The notes: generated by a model from the sequence alone, not told the origin. Shown: positions 24,887 to 34,107, counted from the first letter of the stretch. The stretch is DNA of 37,464 nucleotides from Acidimicrobiaceae bacterium (GCA_024641005.1 JAHEDX010000029.1:2532-39995); one strand, 5' to 3'. Translations and numbers: made by a program.

Positions 24887-25924
24887 TCACGGCCTGATCG
24901 CGTGCAGGGCTGCGAGCGCAGACCCCCTGGCCCCGGCCATGTCGAGGTCGGAGACCAGAGCGAACTGGGTGGCCGCGAGCTGCTCGTCACGCAATGTGGT
25001 GGATTCGCGGACCGTGTCGATGAACCAGGTTCGGAAATGTGGTTCGGCCTCGATCACTCCACCACCGACGAAGTACGCGTCGGGGTCGGTGAAGTTCGCG
25101 GCGATGGTGAAGAGACGTCCGATCGCGCGGGCTTGTTGTGCGAAGATCTGCAGCGCCATCTCGTCGCCCTGCTCGCCGTACGAGCGGATCTGGCGAGCGG
25201 CGTCTTTGAGCGGTAGAGCGGCCACCGGGTGATCCGGGTATCTCGTCAACCAGAACGGCAGCAGGTTGCGCTCGAGGCCCGAGAGCGACGCGACGCTCTC
25301 GGCATCGCCGACGAAGCCGCAGTTGCAGCTGGGCATCGGTTGGCCGTCGCCGAGCAGGCCGTCCATCGGGATGTGTACATGCCCGAGCTCACCGGCCATG
25401 CCCGTCGCTCCCCGGATGACGTGACCCAGCTCGATGACACCTCCCCCGAGCCCCGTGCCGACGATCGCTGAGACCGACGATCGCCGATGCGCCTCGTCGG
25501 CAAAGAGTTGATCATGGGCGTACAACGCAGCGGCGTTACCGTCGTTGTTGTAGATCACGGGAAGGCCGAGGTGTCGTTCGACTGCGGTCCGGAAATCGAA
25601 ACCCCACCATTCGGGCTGCGAGAAATTGGTCGCACCGCGGGCGGCGATCACTCCATTCGCACTGGCCGGACCCGGGGTGTCCAGGCCGACAGCACGTACC
25701 GCGACGGCCGACGTACCCGCTGCATGCAGCACGAGCTCGAGCACGGCACGGATGGCGTCGAGCGCTGCTTCGGGGCCATCGCCCACCCTGCTCGGGGTCT
25801 CGATCATGCGGTCGACCAGGAACCGACCGTGTTCGTCGAGCACGGTGGCGTTGGTCTTGGTTCCCCCGACGTCGAGCCCGACGACGACAGCGGTGATGCC
25901 CGAGTTGCTCGCAGTGGTAGCCAT
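24887..25924 (-). CDS. ROK-family sugar kinase (glucokinase-like)
   Basis: 345 residues. It has the ATP-binding VGLDVGGTKTNA at the N-terminus, catalytic-Asp region VIYNNDGNAAAL, IVGTGLGGGVI, and GELGHVHIPMDG. The ROK zinc motif is CNCGFVGDAES, where the canonical CxCGxxGCxE has Asp in place of the third Cys. ROK kinases phosphorylate glucose or other hexoses with ATP; a glucokinase role would fit the glycolytic and glycogen genes in the window but is not proven. There is no N-terminal helix-turn-helix, so it is not a ROK repressor. It is divergent from the TetR gene across 110 bp. Confidence 0.88.
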   Translation of the reverse strand: MATTASNSGITAVVVGLDVGGTKTNATVLDEHGRFLVDRMIETPSRVGDGPEAALDAIRAVLELVLHAAGTSAVAVRAVGLDTPGPASANGVIAARGATNFSQPEWWGFDFRTAVERHLGLPVIYNNDGNAAALYAHDQLFADEAHRRSSVSAIVGTGLGGGVIELGHVIRGATGMAGELGHVHIPMDGLLGDGQPMPSCNCGFVGDAESVASLSGLERNLLPFWLTRYPDHPVAALPLKDAARQIRSYGEQGDEMALQIFAQQARAIGRLFTIAANFTDPDAYFVGGGVIEAEPHFRTWFIDTVRESTTLRDEQLAATQFALVSDLDMAGARGSALAALHAIRP

Positions 25925-26001
25925 GACGATCCATCAGGTTAGCGATCACGTCACACTCGCCCGTGGGGCGGGCGGACCGAGGTCGGCGATGACCAGCATT
26001 G

Positions 26002-26031
26002 GACAACCTAACGGTCGTTAGGTAGGTTGTC
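26002..26031. promoter_or_regulatory. Nested palindromic operator at the TetR promoter
   Basis: Outer arms gacaaccta (26002-26010) and taggttgtc (26023-26031) are perfect inverted repeats. An inner palindrome cctaacg (26007-26013) / cgttagg (26016-26022) with a 2-bp spacer overlaps the left outer arm. TetR-family dimers bind such symmetric sites, so autoregulation is likely. TAGGTT (26023-26028) lies 6 nt before the ATG at 26035 and is a good -10 for a leaderless mRNA; TTGGAC (25999-26004) could be a -35 with 18-bp spacing. The operator would then cover the whole promoter. Confidence 0.75.
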
Positions 26032-26034
26032 GGC

Positions 26035-26637
26035 ATGGCCGCCACGGAGACAGCTGATGCACCCGTCGACTCGGGCCGCGATCGCATCATGGACGAGGCC
26101 GCCACCTTGTTCCTCAACCGGGGATACGAGGCCACGTCGCTGCGCCAGCTCGCCGACGTCGTCGGGATGAAGGCCGGATCGATCTACTACCACTTCGCCT
26201 CCAAGGACGACCTGCTGGCCGAGATCCTGCGTCGCGGGATCGATGTGATGCAGGTGGCATTCGACCAGGCAGAGTCAGTCGCTCGCAGCACTACACCGGC
26301 GACACGCATCGAGGCGCACGTCCGGGCGCACCTGGCGGCGTTGTACGAGAACGGCCCCTACACCGCGGCCCACGTCATGACGTTCCGAACCGCTCCCGCC
26401 TCGGTGCGCGAGCAGATCGTGCCCATTCGCGACGCCTACGAGGCGCGCTGGACCCAACTGCTGCGAGAGCTCCAGGCCGACGGGGCGATCGCGCGAACCA
26501 TCGACGTCAATGTCAGCCGCCTGGTCCTGTTCGGAGCCATGAACTCATCGGTCGAGTGGTTCGACCCCAGCCGGGGCAACCTCGACCGATTTGCCACAGC
26601 CATCACCCATCAGTTCTGGAACGGAGTCGCGGCATGA
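26035..26637 (+). CDS. TetR-family transcriptional regulator of the acyl-CoA operon
   Basis: 200 residues. The N-terminal helix-turn-helix has RIMDEAATLFLNRGYEATSLRQLADVVGMKAGSIYYHFASKDDLLAEIL, the full TetR pattern (quoted in part: SLRQLADVVGM, SIYYHF). The C-terminal ligand domain is of the KstR2/TetR_C type with IDVNVSRLVLFGAMNSSVEWF. It likely represses the downstream carboxylase/dehydrogenase genes and responds to an acyl-CoA; both points are inferred from position. It overlaps the next gene by ATGA, so it is in the same transcript, and the nested palindrome at 26002-26031 would give autoregulation. Confidence 0.9.
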   Translation: MAATETADAPVDSGRDRIMDEAATLFLNRGYEATSLRQLADVVGMKAGSIYYHFASKDDLLAEILRRGIDVMQVAFDQAESVARSTTPATRIEAHVRAHLAALYENGPYTAAHVMTFRTAPASVREQIVPIRDAYEARWTQLLRELQADGAIARTIDVNVSRLVLFGAMNSSVEWFDPSRGNLDRFATAITHQFWNGVAA

Positions 26638-28259
26638 GACCGATCGAGTCGAAGATCGACACCTCGTCCGAGCAATTCGCTACGAACGTCACAGCGAACA
26701 CCGGCGAGGCGAGAACGCTGAGCGAGCGGCAACGATGGGCGATCGGCGGCGGACGCGGGCGCGACAGGTCGATCGAGCGTCATCTGTCGCGCGGCAAGAT
26801 CATGGTCCGCGACCGGATCGACATGGTGATCGACGAGGGCACTGCGTTCATGGAGCTCTCGACGCTCGCCGGATGGGGGCAGTACGACGACGAGGTCCCC
26901 GGTGCCGGCATCGTCACCGGTGTCGGTGTCGTCCACGGCGTGCCGTGGATGTTCATCGCCAACGACGCCACCGTGAAGGGTGGCTCGCTGGTGCCGATGG
27001 CGATCAAGAAGCACGTCCGCGCCCAGGACATTGCACTCGAGAACGACCTCGGCGTGATCTACCTCGTCGACTCCGGCGGCGCGTTCCTGCCCCTCCAGGA
27101 CGAGATCTTCCCCGACAAGGACCACTTCGGTGGCTCGTTCTACCGGCAGGCGAGACTCTCGGCGGCCGGACTCCCCCAGCTGTCCGTCGTGCTCGGTGGC
27201 TGCACGGCCGGCGGCGCCTACGTGCCCGCCCTGTCCGACGAGGTGATCATGGTCGAGGGCATCGGGCGGATCTTCCTCGGCGGCCCCCCGATCGTGAAGG
27301 CCGCGCTCGGCGAGATCATCGAACCCGACGACCTCGGCGGCGCGCGGCTCCACACCTACACCTCCGGCGTCAGCGACTACCTCGCCCAGACCGAGCGCGA
27401 GGCATACGGAAAGCTGCGCGAGATCTGCGAGACCACGTCGCGTCGCCGTCTCGGCGACCGCCAAGCGTGGCTCGACTGGACATCCGACGCCGAACCGCCC
27501 GCCCACGAAGTCGCCGAGCTGTACGGGGTCATCTCCGCCGACGACCGCGTCCCGTTCGAGGCGATCGAGGTGATCGCCCGCATCGTCGACGGTTCGCGGT
27601 TCCACGAGTTCAAGCCCGATTGGGGCGAGTCGATCGTCACCGGCTTCGCCCGCATCCACGGCCATCTCGTCGGCATCATCGCCAACAACGGCATCATCTT
27701 CTCGGAGGCTGCGCTCAAGGCCACCCACTTCATCGAGCTGTGCGAGCAGCGCCGGGTACCACTGGTGTTCCTGCAGAACACGTCCGGCTACATGGTGGGC
27801 CGTGAGTCCGAGGCCGGCGGCATCGCCAAGCACGGCGCCAAGATGGTCGCCGCGGTCGCCAACGCGACCGTACCGCGCTACACGGTGCTGACGGGCGGGG
27901 CCTACGGGGCGGGCAATTACGGCATGTGCGGGCGCGGTTTCCAGCCCCGCTTCCTCTTCGCGTGGCCGAACTCACGGATCGCCACGATGTCGGCCCAGAC
28001 CGCCGAGACGGTGCTGGTCGACATCCGGCTCGCCGGCATGAAGGGCCACGAGACCACCGACGACGAGATCGCCGCACTGCGGGCCGAGGTGCGCGAGCAG
28101 TACGAGACGCAGTCGAACCCCTACTACGCGACGAGCCGCCTCTGGGACGACGGCCTGATCGACCCCGGGCAGACCCGCGATGTCCTCGGCCTGTGCCTCG
28201 CGCTCGCCGCCCGCCAGGACGAGCCCGCGCCCGGCCGTGGCCTCGTGTACCGGATGTGA
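26634..28259 (+). CDS. Acyl-CoA carboxylase beta subunit (methylcrotonyl-CoA carboxylase-like)
   Basis: 541 residues from ATG 26634, overlapping the TetR stop (ATGA). It is a carboxyltransferase with both crotonase-like halves: GVGVVHGVPWMFIANDATVKGG, YLVDSGGAFLPLQDEIFPD, GGCTAGGAYVPALSDE in the first, and GIIANNGIIFSEAALKATHFI, LVFLQNTSGYMVG and GGAYGAGNYGMCGRGFQPRF in the second. The LQDEIFPD and AGNYGMCGRGF phrases are typical of methylcrotonyl-CoA carboxylase beta rather than propionyl-CoA carboxylase. With the alpha subunit it carboxylates 3-methylcrotonyl-CoA in leucine breakdown. Counterpart in M. tuberculosis: AccD1 (Rv2502c). Confidence 0.93.
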   Translation: MRPIESKIDTSSEQFATNVTANTGEARTLSERQRWAIGGGRGRDRSIERHLSRGKIMVRDRIDMVIDEGTAFMELSTLAGWGQYDDEVPGAGIVTGVGVVHGVPWMFIANDATVKGGSLVPMAIKKHVRAQDIALENDLGVIYLVDSGGAFLPLQDEIFPDKDHFGGSFYRQARLSAAGLPQLSVVLGGCTAGGAYVPALSDEVIMVEGIGRIFLGGPPIVKAALGEIIEPDDLGGARLHTYTSGVSDYLAQTEREAYGKLREICETTSRRRLGDRQAWLDWTSDAEPPAHEVAELYGVISADDRVPFEAIEVIARIVDGSRFHEFKPDWGESIVTGFARIHGHLVGIIANNGIIFSEAALKATHFIELCEQRRVPLVFLQNTSGYMVGRESEAGGIAKHGAKMVAAVANATVPRYTVLTGGAYGAGNYGMCGRGFQPRFLFAWPNSRIATMSAQTAETVLVDIRLAGMKGHETTDDEIAALRAEVREQYETQSNPYYATSRLWDDGLIDPGQTRDVLGLCLALAARQDEPAPGRGLVYRM

Positions 28260-28275
28260 ACGGAAGGTCGATGCC

Positions 28276-30273
28276 ATGAGAATCCTGATCGCCAACCGCG
28301 GTGAGATCGCCCGCCGCGTGATCCGCACCGCCCGCCGGCTCGGTCACCAGACGATCGCCGTGTTCGGCGACCCAGACCAGCACGCGGCCCATGTCCAGGA
28401 GGCCGACATCCGGTACCGGCTCGGCCCGGCGTCCCTCGCCGAGTCGTACCTGTCGCATGAGCGCCTGCTTGCCGCGATCCGTGAGACGCAGGCCGACGCG
28501 GTGCACCCGGGGTACGGGTTCCTCGCCGAGAACGCGGCGTTCGCCCGCGCCGTCGTCGATGCCGGCGCGCTCTGGATCGGGCCACACCCCGAGGCGGTCG
28601 AGCGGATGGGCTCGAAGATCGAGGCGCGCCGCATCGCCGCCGACGCCGGTGTCCCGATCATCCCCGGCTACGACGCCTCGCAGCATCCTGACGACCTCGC
28701 GGCGGCAGCCGAGCGGATCGGCTTCCCCGTGCTGGTGAAAGCGGCCGCGGGCGGAGGCGGCAAGGGCATCCGGATCGTCCACGACGCCTCGCAGTTCGCG
28801 TCGGCACTCGCCGAGGCGTCCACCGAGGCTCAACGCAGTTTCGGCGACGGGGCGATGATCGTCGAGCGGTACATCCAGCGTCCGCGCCACGTCGAGGTCC
28901 AGATCGTCGGCGACCGGCTCGGCAACGTGCTCCACCTCGGCACCCGCGAGTGCTCGGTGCAGCGCCGCTACCAGAAGGTGCTCGAGGAGGCCCCGGCACC
29001 GAACCTCCCCGACGCCACCCGGTTGGGCCTGCACGACGCCGCCCTCTCCCTCGCCGCTGCGATGCGGTACGACTCGGCAGGCACCGTCGAGTTCATCGTC
29101 GACGACACGACCGGCGACTTCTACTTCCTCGAGATGAACACCCGGCTGCAAGTCGAGCACCCGGTCACCGAGGAGGTCACCGGGCTCGACATCGTCGAGC
29201 TGATGATCCGTTCGGCACAGGACGAACCGTTGCCGATCGGGCAGCACGAGGTCACGTTCACGGGCCACGCGTTCGAGTGCCGCATCAACGCCGAGAATCC
29301 GGCAGACGGCTTCACGCCCGACATCGGCACGATCGAGCGCTTGGACGTCGGTTTCGCGCGCCTGTTCAGCGGCCCTCCGACCGGTCGGTTCCGCTGGGAC
29401 GCCGCCGTCCGCGACGGCGACGACGTCACGCCCTTCTACGACTCGATGATCGCCAAGCTGATCGTCTGGGACGACGACCGCCCGGCTGCGCTCGAGACCC
29501 TGCGGGGGTACCTCGACGGGCTGCACATCGAGGGACTGGTCACGACCGCTTCGTTCCACCGGTGGCTCGTCGACCAGGAGCCGGTCGTCGAGGGTCGTGT
29601 CACCACCCGCTTCCTCGACGAGACCCCGATCCCGGCCGACCCGGTACCAGCCGTACCGTTCGCCGCCCGCGCGTGGGGCGGCACCTCGTCGACCCACAGC
29701 TGGACGGTGTTCGAGCAGCTCGCCGACCTGCGCTTGACGCCCCACCGCCCGGACGTGCCACTCGTAGTTCGTTCGATCGACGGCGCACTCCATGAGGCCA
29801 AGCCGTCAGAGTGGGCCGCAGCGGCCGCGGTGGTCGTCGAGGGTTATTCGGCATACCCCGGCGCATACGACCCGGATACAGCGGCCGGCGGCGCGACCCG
29901 TCGCACCCGCACCAAACTCGACCGCGGTCGCCGCGCCGTCACGGTCACCCTCGATGGATACCCACACCACTTCACGGTGCCCGATCGATCGGAGATCTGG
30001 GCGGGCGATGCTGTCAGCGGCGCAGCGCACGGTGACGAGGTCCTCGCACCGTTCCCCGGTGTCGTCGCCGAGGTCCGCGTCGCGACGGGCCAAACGGTCA
30101 CCGCCGGCGACACGTGCGTCGTCATCGAGGCGATGAAGATGCTCCACTCCCTGACCTCACCGGTCGACGGCACGGTTGCCGATGTCACCGTCGCAGTCGG
30201 CGATCAGGTCGATTCCCAACAAGTACTCGTCACGTTCCAATCGCCGCCACACTCGGAGGACACCGCACCATGA
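28276..30273 (+). CDS. Acyl-CoA carboxylase alpha subunit (biotin carboxylase + BCCP)
   Basis: 665 residues from ATG 28276 (MRILIANRGEIARRVIRTAR). Biotin carboxylase domain: HPGYGFLAENAAFA, ATP-grasp loop KAAAGGGGKGIRIV, RHVEVQIVGD, FLEMNTRLQVEHPVTEEVTG. The C-terminal biotin carrier has VIEAMKMLHSL, with the biotinylated Lys near residue 620. It carboxylates biotin with bicarbonate and ATP and feeds the beta subunit encoded just upstream (16 bp gap). Size and layout match the alpha subunit of methylcrotonyl-CoA carboxylases (AccA1, Rv2501c). The stop overlaps the next ATG (ATGA), showing coupling. Confidence 0.94.
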   Translation: MRILIANRGEIARRVIRTARRLGHQTIAVFGDPDQHAAHVQEADIRYRLGPASLAESYLSHERLLAAIRETQADAVHPGYGFLAENAAFARAVVDAGALWIGPHPEAVERMGSKIEARRIAADAGVPIIPGYDASQHPDDLAAAAERIGFPVLVKAAAGGGGKGIRIVHDASQFASALAEASTEAQRSFGDGAMIVERYIQRPRHVEVQIVGDRLGNVLHLGTRECSVQRRYQKVLEEAPAPNLPDATRLGLHDAALSLAAAMRYDSAGTVEFIVDDTTGDFYFLEMNTRLQVEHPVTEEVTGLDIVELMIRSAQDEPLPIGQHEVTFTGHAFECRINAENPADGFTPDIGTIERLDVGFARLFSGPPTGRFRWDAAVRDGDDVTPFYDSMIAKLIVWDDDRPAALETLRGYLDGLHIEGLVTTASFHRWLVDQEPVVEGRVTTRFLDETPIPADPVPAVPFAARAWGGTSSTHSWTVFEQLADLRLTPHRPDVPLVVRSIDGALHEAKPSEWAAAAAVVVEGYSAYPGAYDPDTAAGGATRRTRTKLDRGRRAVTVTLDGYPHHFTVPDRSEIWAGDAVSGAAHGDEVLAPFPGVVAEVRVATGQTVTAGDTCVVIEAMKMLHSLTSPVDGTVADVTVAVGDQVDSQQVLVTFQSPPHSEDTAP

Positions 30274-31427
30274 CCCATCGCAACATCTACATGACCGACG
30301 AACTGCAGGCGATCTACGACCAGACCGTCGAGTTCGTCGCGAACGAGGTCGTTCCCCACGGCGATCAGTGGGAGGAGGACGGCAAGGTACCCCGAGAGGT
30401 GCTCCGACAGATGGGTGCGCTGGGGATGTTCAGCCTGCGGGTCCCCGACGAACTCGGTGGACTCGGGATGGGCATGCTCGCTTCGGCAACGTTGGCCGAG
30501 GCGCTCGGATCGTCCACGTACGCCGGATTCGACGTGACGGTGCTCGTGCACACCGACATGGCGGGCCCACATCTGGTGCACTCGGGTTCTCCCCAGCAGC
30601 ACGAGCGGTGGCTGCCTGGCATGATGTCGGGAGAGACGATCTTGTCGATCGGGGTCACCGAGCCCGACGCCGGCAGCGACGTGGCGGGCATCCGCACCAG
30701 CGCGGTCAAGGACGGTGACGGCTGGCGCATCAACGGCACCAAGACCTTCATCACCAACGCCGTGTACGGCGACCTCACGATCGTCGCTGCCAAGACCGAT
30801 CCCGGCAACAGGTACGGCATCACGATGTTCCTCGTACCGGCCGGAACCGAGGGTTTCTCGGTGGCGAAGAAGCTCGACAAGCACGGCTGGCGTTGCAGCG
30901 ACACCGCCGAACTGGTGCTCGACGACGTCTGGGTGCACGACGACCAGGTGTTGGGCACCGTGCACCGCGGCTTCTACGAGACGATGCGAAACTTCCAGAA
31001 CGAGAGAATGGTGCTGATCGGCATGGGGACGGGGGCGGCGCAGGCCGCGATCGACCAGACGCTGGCCTACACCCAAGAGCGCAAGGCGTTCGAGGGTCAT
31101 CTTTACGATCTCGGCGCGATTCGCCAACGGATGGCCATGAACCAGGCCAAGCTCGACGCCGTTCGCTCCTCGATGTACCACGCTGCATGGTTGGGCGACC
31201 AGGGCATCGACAACGTGAAGGAGATGTCGGGCGTCAAGGCGTTCGGTGCAGAGGCGATCAACCAGATCATGTACGACTGCGTGCAGTTCCACGGCGGCAT
31301 GGGATACATGCGCGAGACCCCGGTCGAACGGATGTATCGCGATGCTCGGATCCTGCCGATCGGCGGCGGCGCCACCGAGGTGATGCTGGAAGAGGTCGCC
31401 AAGCGGTCGATGGTCGGCGGCTCGTGA
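30270..31427 (+). CDS. Acyl-CoA dehydrogenase (isovaleryl-CoA dehydrogenase-like)
   Basis: 385 residues from ATG 30270, overlapping the alpha-subunit stop. It has the ACAD signatures LSIGVTEPDAGSDVAGIRT, INGTKTFITNA, YTQERKAFEGHL and QFHGGMGYMRETPVERMYRDARI. At the classical catalytic position (YEG in medium-chain enzymes) it has GGG in PIGGGATEVM, about residue 365, so that Glu is absent. Instead NERMVL supplies Glu245, the position of the base in isovaleryl-CoA and long-chain acyl-CoA dehydrogenases. It oxidises an acyl-CoA with FAD and passes electrons to ETF. Context (MCC subunits upstream, CitE-like lyase downstream; FadE19 in M. tuberculosis) supports a branched-chain substrate such as isovaleryl-CoA. 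Confidence 0.92.
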   Translation: MTHRNIYMTDELQAIYDQTVEFVANEVVPHGDQWEEDGKVPREVLRQMGALGMFSLRVPDELGGLGMGMLASATLAEALGSSTYAGFDVTVLVHTDMAGPHLVHSGSPQQHERWLPGMMSGETILSIGVTEPDAGSDVAGIRTSAVKDGDGWRINGTKTFITNAVYGDLTIVAAKTDPGNRYGITMFLVPAGTEGFSVAKKLDKHGWRCSDTAELVLDDVWVHDDQVLGTVHRGFYETMRNFQNERMVLIGMGTGAAQAAIDQTLAYTQERKAFEGHLYDLGAIRQRMAMNQAKLDAVRSSMYHAAWLGDQGIDNVKEMSGVKAFGAEAINQIMYDCVQFHGGMGYMRETPVERMYRDARILPIGGGATEVMLEEVAKRSMVGGS

Positions 31428-32272
31428 AACGAATCGGCCGGCTGCGTTCGCTGCTGTTCGCCCCGGCGGTCCGACCGGACTTCGTCGTGAAGTTGGCCGA
31501 ACGTGGAGCGGATGCCGTCGTGATCGACTGTGAGGACGCCACTCCGGCGAACGCCAAGGCCGAGGGTCGTTCCAACGCCAGGAGGTTGGCCCCACAGCTG
31601 ACCGCCGCTGATTGTCAGGTGATGGTGCGCGTCAACGGTCAGCCGACCAAGTGGTTCCTCGACGACATTCATGGCGGGCTCACTGCACATCTGACGGCCG
31701 TGGTGGTACCGAAGATCGAGACGATCGGCGGACTCGACGCCGTCGCTCGAGCACTCGACCTCGCCGGGTTCCCCGATCTGGGCGTGCTGGCAGGTCTCGA
31801 AACGGCGCTCGGCGTCGCCGATGCACGCTCGCTGTTGGCCCATCCCCGAGTGATCGCGGGCTACTTCGGAGCCGAAGACTTCATCGCCGACATGGGCGGT
31901 GCGCGCACCCACGACAACCAGGAGGTGCTGTACGCACGTTCAGCCGTGGCGCTGGCGGGCCGGTTGGCGGGTGTGCCCGTACTCGATCAGGTCGTGACCG
32001 ACTTCCGCAACGACGAGCGGTTCACGCGAGAAGCGGTCGAGGCGCGGGCAATGGGGTACGCCGGCAAGCTCTGCATCCACCCCGGCCAGGTGCAGATCGC
32101 CAACGATTCGTTCGTGCCGACGGCCGACGAGGTCGACCGCGCCCGGCGCCTCCTCGCCGCCTACGAGAAGGCCTCGGACGCCGGAGTGGCGGCGATCGAC
32201 TTCGAGGGGCAGATGGTCGACGAGCCGCTCGCCACCCAGGCCCGTCGGGTCATCGCCCTCGGGGACACCTGA
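31424..32272 (+). CDS. CitE-like CoA-ester lyase (HMG-CoA / citramalyl-CoA lyase type)
   Basis: 282 residues from GTG 31424, overlapping the ACAD stop (GTGA). It is a HpcH/HpaI-CitE TIM barrel: RSLLFAPAVRPDFVVKLAERGADAVVIDCEDATP, MVRVNGQP, VVVPKIETIGGLD, GYFGAEDFIADMGG and GKLCIHPGQV (quoted in short pieces). The ED of FGAEDF and Glu of PKIET are metal and CoA-ester binding residues in the family. Position after MCC and FadE19-like genes matches Rv2498c, reported as a bifunctional (R)-HMG-CoA / (S)-citramalyl-CoA lyase in leucine and itaconate catabolism. The same role is inferred here; other short-chain 3-hydroxyacyl-CoA lyases are possible. Confidence 0.88.
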   Translation: MKRIGRLRSLLFAPAVRPDFVVKLAERGADAVVIDCEDATPANAKAEGRSNARRLAPQLTAADCQVMVRVNGQPTKWFLDDIHGGLTAHLTAVVVPKIETIGGLDAVARALDLAGFPDLGVLAGLETALGVADARSLLAHPRVIAGYFGAEDFIADMGGARTHDNQEVLYARSAVALAGRLAGVPVLDQVVTDFRNDERFTREAVEARAMGYAGKLCIHPGQVQIANDSFVPTADEVDRARRLLAAYEKASDAGVAAIDFEGQMVDEPLATQARRVIALGDT

Positions 32273-32275
32273 GCG

Positions 32276-32758
32276 TCAGGCCTGATCGTCCGCCGACGGG
32301 CGCTTGTGCATCAGCGCGTCGCGGACTGCCCGGCACACCAGGGTGCCGTGTTGGTCGAACGCACGGTGCTCGAAAGTGACGATTCCCTGTGACGGACGCG
32401 ATCTCGACTCGCGCGCCGAGCGCACCTCGGTCTCGACGCGCAGCGTGTCACCGTGGAAGAGCGGCGCGGGAAACACGACCTCGCTGAATCCGAGATTGGC
32501 GACGGTGGTACCGAGCGTGGTCTCGTGCACGCTGATGCCGATCACCATCGCGATCGTCAACATCGAGTTGACGATCGGCCGGCCGAACTCGGTCTCGTTC
32601 TCCGCGTAGTCGAAATCGAGGTGCAACCAGGCAGGGTTCATGGTCATCGACGTGAACATCACGTTGTCCGACTCGGTGATGGTGCGCCGAATCGCGTGTT
32701 GGATCACGCGTCCTGGTGTCAACTCCTCGTACCACTTGCCGGTGTAGGCCCGTTCCAT
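32276..32758 (-). CDS. MaoC-like hot-dog hydratase
   Basis: 160 residues from ATG 32758 ([20 protein letters not shown]); the frame is open to 33130 but that part overlaps the P450 gene and is Arg-rich. Motifs: [29 protein letters not shown] (hydratase-type Asp and His region), [20 protein letters not shown] and [13 protein letters not shown]. It probably hydrates a 2-enoyl-CoA. In M. tuberculosis the MaoC gene Rv2499c sits in the same operon as the CitE-like lyase and is proposed to act on itaconyl- or methylglutaconyl-CoA; here it is on the opposite strand, converging with the lyase gene (3 bp apart) and 5 bp after the P450. Confidence 0.88.
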   Translation of the reverse strand: MERAYTGKWYEELTPGRVIQHAIRRTITESDNVMFTSMTMNPAWLHLDFDYAENETEFGRPIVNSMLTIAMVIGISVHETTLGTTVANLGFSEVVFPAPLFHGDTLRVETEVRSARESRSRPSQGIVTFEHRAFDQHGTLVCRAVRDALMHKRPSADDQA

Positions 32759-32763
32759 GCTGC

Positions 32764-34005
32764 TCAACCCTTCAGCTCGTAACGAATCGGCAGCGTCTTG
32801 TGGCCGCCCACGAATGTGCTCTTCATCGTGCTCGGGTCGCCGGCCAGTTCGATCCACTCCAGACGTGGCACCAGATGCGAGAACAACGACCTCAGTTCGT
32901 TGCGGGCGAGCTGAGCACCGAGACAGAAATGCACGCCGTAGCCGAACGACACCTGCTTGTCGGCGTTGGGCCGGGTGATGTCGAATCGCAACGGATCGTC
33001 GAACACCTTCGGGTCGAGATTGGCGGCCTTGTACGACAGGTACAACCAATCGCCCGCCTTGATCTGCTGGCCACACACCTCGGTGTCCTCCTGCGCGGTG
33101 CGCATGAAGTGTCGCACCGGTGCCGTCCAACGGATCATCTCCTCGACGGCATTGGGCAACAGATCCGGCTCGGCCTGCAGGCGGGCCAGTTGTTCGGGGT
33201 GGTCGATCAGCGCCTGCATACCGCCGGCCATAGCGCTGGAGGTCGTGTCGTGGCCAGCAGTCGCGACGATCGTGTAGTAGCCCATCGTCTCGAGATCGGG
33301 CATCGGTTCCCCGTCGATCCGCCCGTTGGCGATCAGTGTGGCGAGATCGTCGGTGGGCGCAGAGCGACGGTCGGAGGTGAGCGCACTGAAATAGCCGTAG
33401 AAGTCCATCAGCACTTCGGCCACCACCTCAGGTGTCGGCGCATCACGCTGCAGATCGGGGTCCTCTCCCCCGAACAGCTGTTGCGTGAGCATCAACATGC
33501 GCGGGTAGTCCTGCTCGGGCAAGCCCAGGATCCTCAGGATCACCTGGAGTGGGTACGGCAGAGCGATCTCGGTCGCGAAGTCGCATTCGCCGCCGAGCGC
33601 TTCGAGCTTGCCAACGGCTTCACGACTCAACGAGTCGAGGCGGTCGCCGAGCCGCTTGATGCTCGCGGGTTTGAACCAGTCGGCGGTGAGACGCCGGTAC
33701 TTGAAGTGTTCGGGAGCATCCATGTGGATGAGCGTCTTGATCTCCATCAACCGGGAGTCGATCGCTGCTCGTGCAGCGAGCACGGGCTCAGGTCCGTTCG
33801 TGAACATGGCCGGGTTGCGCTCGATGCCGAGAACTGCGGCGTGGTCGACGACCGCCCAGAACGGGCTGAATCCGTCGCGTTCGATGCGATGGATGCCGCC
33901 TCGCTCGTGCAGAGCGACCGCCGAACGATTCCAGTCGTCGAGATCTCCCCACCGCTCGTTGTCGGTGAAGATGTCATAAGGAGCCGGTGCCCCGATCGCC
34001 TGCAT
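32764..34005 (-). CDS. Cytochrome P450
   Basis: 413 residues from ATG 34005 ([20 protein letters not shown]); an upstream extension to 34080 is possible but lacks family similarity. I-helix motif [11 protein letters not shown], ExxR in EEMIRW, and heme-binding [15 protein letters not shown] with the Cys near residue 358. Length and style are those of soluble bacterial class I P450s, close to actinobacterial CYP families acting on terpenoid, fatty-acid or sterol-type substrates. It needs ferredoxin and reductase encoded elsewhere. The MaoC gene lies 5 bp downstream, so both are likely one transcript. Confidence 0.93.
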   Translation of the reverse strand: MQAIGAPAPYDIFTDNERWGDLDDWNRSAVALHERGGIHRIERDGFSPFWAVVDHAAVLGIERNPAMFTNGPEPVLAARAAIDSRLMEIKTLIHMDAPEHFKYRRLTADWFKPASIKRLGDRLDSLSREAVGKLEALGGECDFATEIALPYPLQVILRILGLPEQDYPRMLMLTQQLFGGEDPDLQRDAPTPEVVAEVLMDFYGYFSALTSDRRSAPTDDLATLIANGRIDGEPMPDLETMGYYTIVATAGHDTTSSAMAGGMQALIDHPEQLARLQAEPDLLPNAVEEMIRWTAPVRHFMRTAQEDTEVCGQQIKAGDWLYLSYKAANLDPKVFDDPLRFDITRPNADKQVSFGYGVHFCLGAQLARNELRSLFSHLVPRLEWIELAGDPSTMKSTFVGGHKTLPIRYELKG

Positions 34006-34107
34006 TCCCCGATCGTGGCACGCCGCCCGGTCGACCGGCGAGGTCGGGCGCGACAGGGCCGAGGTCGCGGTCGGCGCCACTTGCCCGTACCCTCGCTGGT
34101 GATCTCG

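Noticed and set aside
27730-29793. Long minus-strand frame (687 codons) opposite the carboxylase genes
   Set aside because: Antisense to the beta and alpha subunit genes whose motifs are complete; long antisense frames are common at this GC content.
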